Assembly (NCBI RefSeq): GCF_029223525.1
Contig: NZ_JARHTQ010000038.1
Coordinates: 1-64,000, forward strand
DNA: 64,000 nucleotides
Source of the DNA: Streptantibioticus ferralitis
GTDB lineage: Bacteria; Actinomycetota; Actinomycetes; Streptomycetales; Streptomycetaceae
Direction: 5' to 3'
Shown here: piece after piece, positions 62,859 through 64,000 of the stretch
How positions within the stretch are numbered: the first letter of the stretch is position 1
Layout: each line of letters opens with the position of its first letter
Notes under the pieces: model-generated
Database searches by the model: none
What the model saw: only the letters and a program-made list of their open reading frames with translations
What the model was told of the DNA's origin: nothing
Made by a program: the position numbers and the translations under genes

Positions 62859-64000
62859 TTACGCGTGGGGGGCGGGGCCGATGCGCAGTCGGGCCGCCAC
62901 CGCCTCGCGTAGCGCGCGCCACGCGGCGGTCAGTCGGGCCTCGCTGTCGGCGGCGGCCTTCCGCACGACCGCCTCGTACGAGATGCCGAGGCGGTCGAGC
63001 TCGCCCAACACGGCCTGGGCGGACTCCCGTTCGCCCATGAGCGTGTCGCCGCGCAGATCGCAGTGGCGCACGGCCGCCTCCAAGGTGGGCAGCGTCATCG
63101 CACTGACCGTGCCCCAGGCGACGATGCCGTCCACATAGCCGGTGCTGGACCGCTTCGGGTCCATGACCGCGGTGTCGGTCCACATCAACCGCTGCGGCCG
63201 GGCCCCCGCGGCGCGCAGCCTGCGCCAACGCTCGCTGCCCAGCCGCTCCTCGTAACCCTGGTACATCAGGCGGGCGTTGGTGAGCGCCGCGGCGCCGCGG
63301 ACCGTACGGGCGGCGCCCCGGGTCGGCTCGTCCAGCCCCCGCAGCTCGTCCAACCGGGCGTCGACCTCGGCGTCCAGCCTGCTGACCGGGAAGGAGGCCA
63401 CGGAGGCGATCGCGGACAACCGCCCGCCTTCGGTCAGGGCGTGCTCCAGCCCGTCGAAGTACGCGTCGACGGTCTCGCGGTAGCGCGCGATCGAGTAGAT
63501 CTCGGTGGCGTGCACTCCGATCCCCCGGCCGAGACACTCACGTATCGCACTGAGCCCCTCGGTGGTGGCCGGAATCTTCACCAGTGCGTTGGGCCGGTCC
63601 AGGGCCCGCCACAGTTCCGCGGCCGCGTTCGCGGTGGCCTCGGCGTCATGGGCCAGGCCGGGGTCCAGGTCCACCGACACCTGTCCGTCATGGCCCTGGG
63701 TCTTCTCGTAGACCTCGTACAGTTCGTCGCAGGCCTCACGGGTGTCGTGCACCTGCAGGGCGCGCAGCGCCTCCCCGACGGTGGCGCCGCGGTAGGCGAG
63801 GCGCACCAGTTGGTCCCGGTAGACGGGATCGTCGGTCACGGCCTCGGCGAGTGTCCTGGGATTCGAGACGGCTCCTCTGACCCCGGCGTCCTTGATGAGG
63901 CGAGCCAGGCATCCGGAGACGATCAGGCTCCGATGGATGCCGTCCACCCATGGCGAGACACCCTCGGCGATCAGCGGATGCAGATCGCCACCACTCGCCA
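62859..64000 (-). CDS. tal: Transaldolase (5' end outside the window)
   Basis: This enzyme of the pentose phosphate pathway transfers dihydroxyacetone units and makes erythrose 4-phosphate, a shikimate precursor. The frame is open to the window edge and reads LIAEGVSPWVDGIHRSLI upstream of the GTG at 63947. This matches the usual transaldolase N-terminus, so the real start lies beyond 64000. Seen motifs are SVDLDPGLAHDAEAT, ALVKIPATTEGL (Schiff-base Lys in VKIPAT) and LMWTDTAVMDP (normally LWASTGVKDP-like). The window contains 380 residues of it. Next to ADC synthase it probably boosts aromatic precursor supply for the cluster. Confidence 0.9.
   Translation of the reverse strand, partial: ASGGDLHPLIAEGVSPWVDGIHRSLIVSGCLARLIKDAGVRGAVSNPRTLAEAVTDDPVYRDQLVRLAYRGATVGEALRALQVHDTREACDELYEVYEKTQGHDGQVSVDLDPGLAHDAEATANAAAELWRALDRPNALVKIPATTEGLSAIRECLGRGIGVHATEIYSIARYRETVDAYFDGLEHALTEGGRLSAIASVASFPVSRLDAEVDARLDELRGLDEPTRGAARTVRGAAALTNARLMYQGYEERLGSERWRRLRAAGARPQRLMWTDTAVMDPKRSSTGYVDGIVAWGTVSAMTLPTLEAAVRHCDLRGDTLMGERESAQAVLGELDRLGISYEAVVRKAAADSEARLTAAWRALREAVAARLRIGPAPHA

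Noticed and set aside
63945-63947. GTG 63947 as the transaldolase start
   Set aside because: The residues encoded upstream to the window edge match the conserved transaldolase N-terminus, so the true start is outside the window.

Overview
The window is high-GC actinobacterial DNA, most likely from Streptomyces or a close relative in the Streptomycetaceae. The signs are the strong G/C bias at third codon positions, frequent GTG/TTG starts with GGAGG-type ribosome sites, TipA-, BlaI- and SpoIIE-type genes, and the folate/ftsH/hpt/tilS/dacB block. No rRNA, tRNA or CRISPR array was recognised.

Layout. (1) 0.1-35.8 kb is mostly core chromosome. It holds a NarL-type two-component pair, a MidA/NDUFAF7-like methyltransferase directly upstream of a second nuoD, an osmoprotectant ABC transporter on divergent strands, the folate genes folK-folB-folP and folE, a lysyl-phosphatidylglycerol-type synthase divergent from a membrane-anchored esterase, ftsH, hpt, tilS, a zincin, a PBP4-type dacB, ppa, a ThrE exporter and a DedA protein. 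Next come a TipA-like regulator, a SpoIIE phosphatase, a truncated asnB, and a BlaI/M56 pair beside PAP2 and DedA genes. (2) 36-64 kb is accessory and looks like a secondary-metabolite cluster that continues past the right edge.

The cluster. A minus-strand operon (55.7 to 48.5 kb) runs MDR reductase, SRPBCC protein, AMP-forming ligase, FAD monooxygenase, fumarase/aspartase-superfamily lyase, and a broken NarK-type nitrate/nitrite transporter. The overlapping FAD enzyme and lyase look like the CreE/CreD pair of the aspartate-nitrosuccinate pathway, which makes nitrous acid from aspartate. In known clusters this nitrite is used by an AMP-forming ligase-like diazotase to make diazo or N-N bonds. 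Two such ligase paralogues are present. On the plus strand there are two flavodoxin-type quinone/azo reductases with near-identical promoters, an arylamine N-acetyltransferase, two MFS exporters and an Rrf2 regulator. Downstream is a fused 4-amino-4-deoxychorismate synthase with the diagnostic PIKGT lysine, next to a transaldolase. My working model is an aromatic amine from chorismate that is diazotised with pathway-made nitrite, reduced, acetylated and exported. The product is not known from the sequence.

Other points of note are a shared palindrome (GTCTAC-N6-GTAGAC) in the promoter regions of the BlaI/PAP2 pair and of a DedA gene, a 29-codon leader reading frame with an unusually complete Shine-Dalgarno sequence and a TTA codon before an exporter, a catalytically dead resolvase-like protein beside an XRE regulator, and several tandem intergenic repeats.
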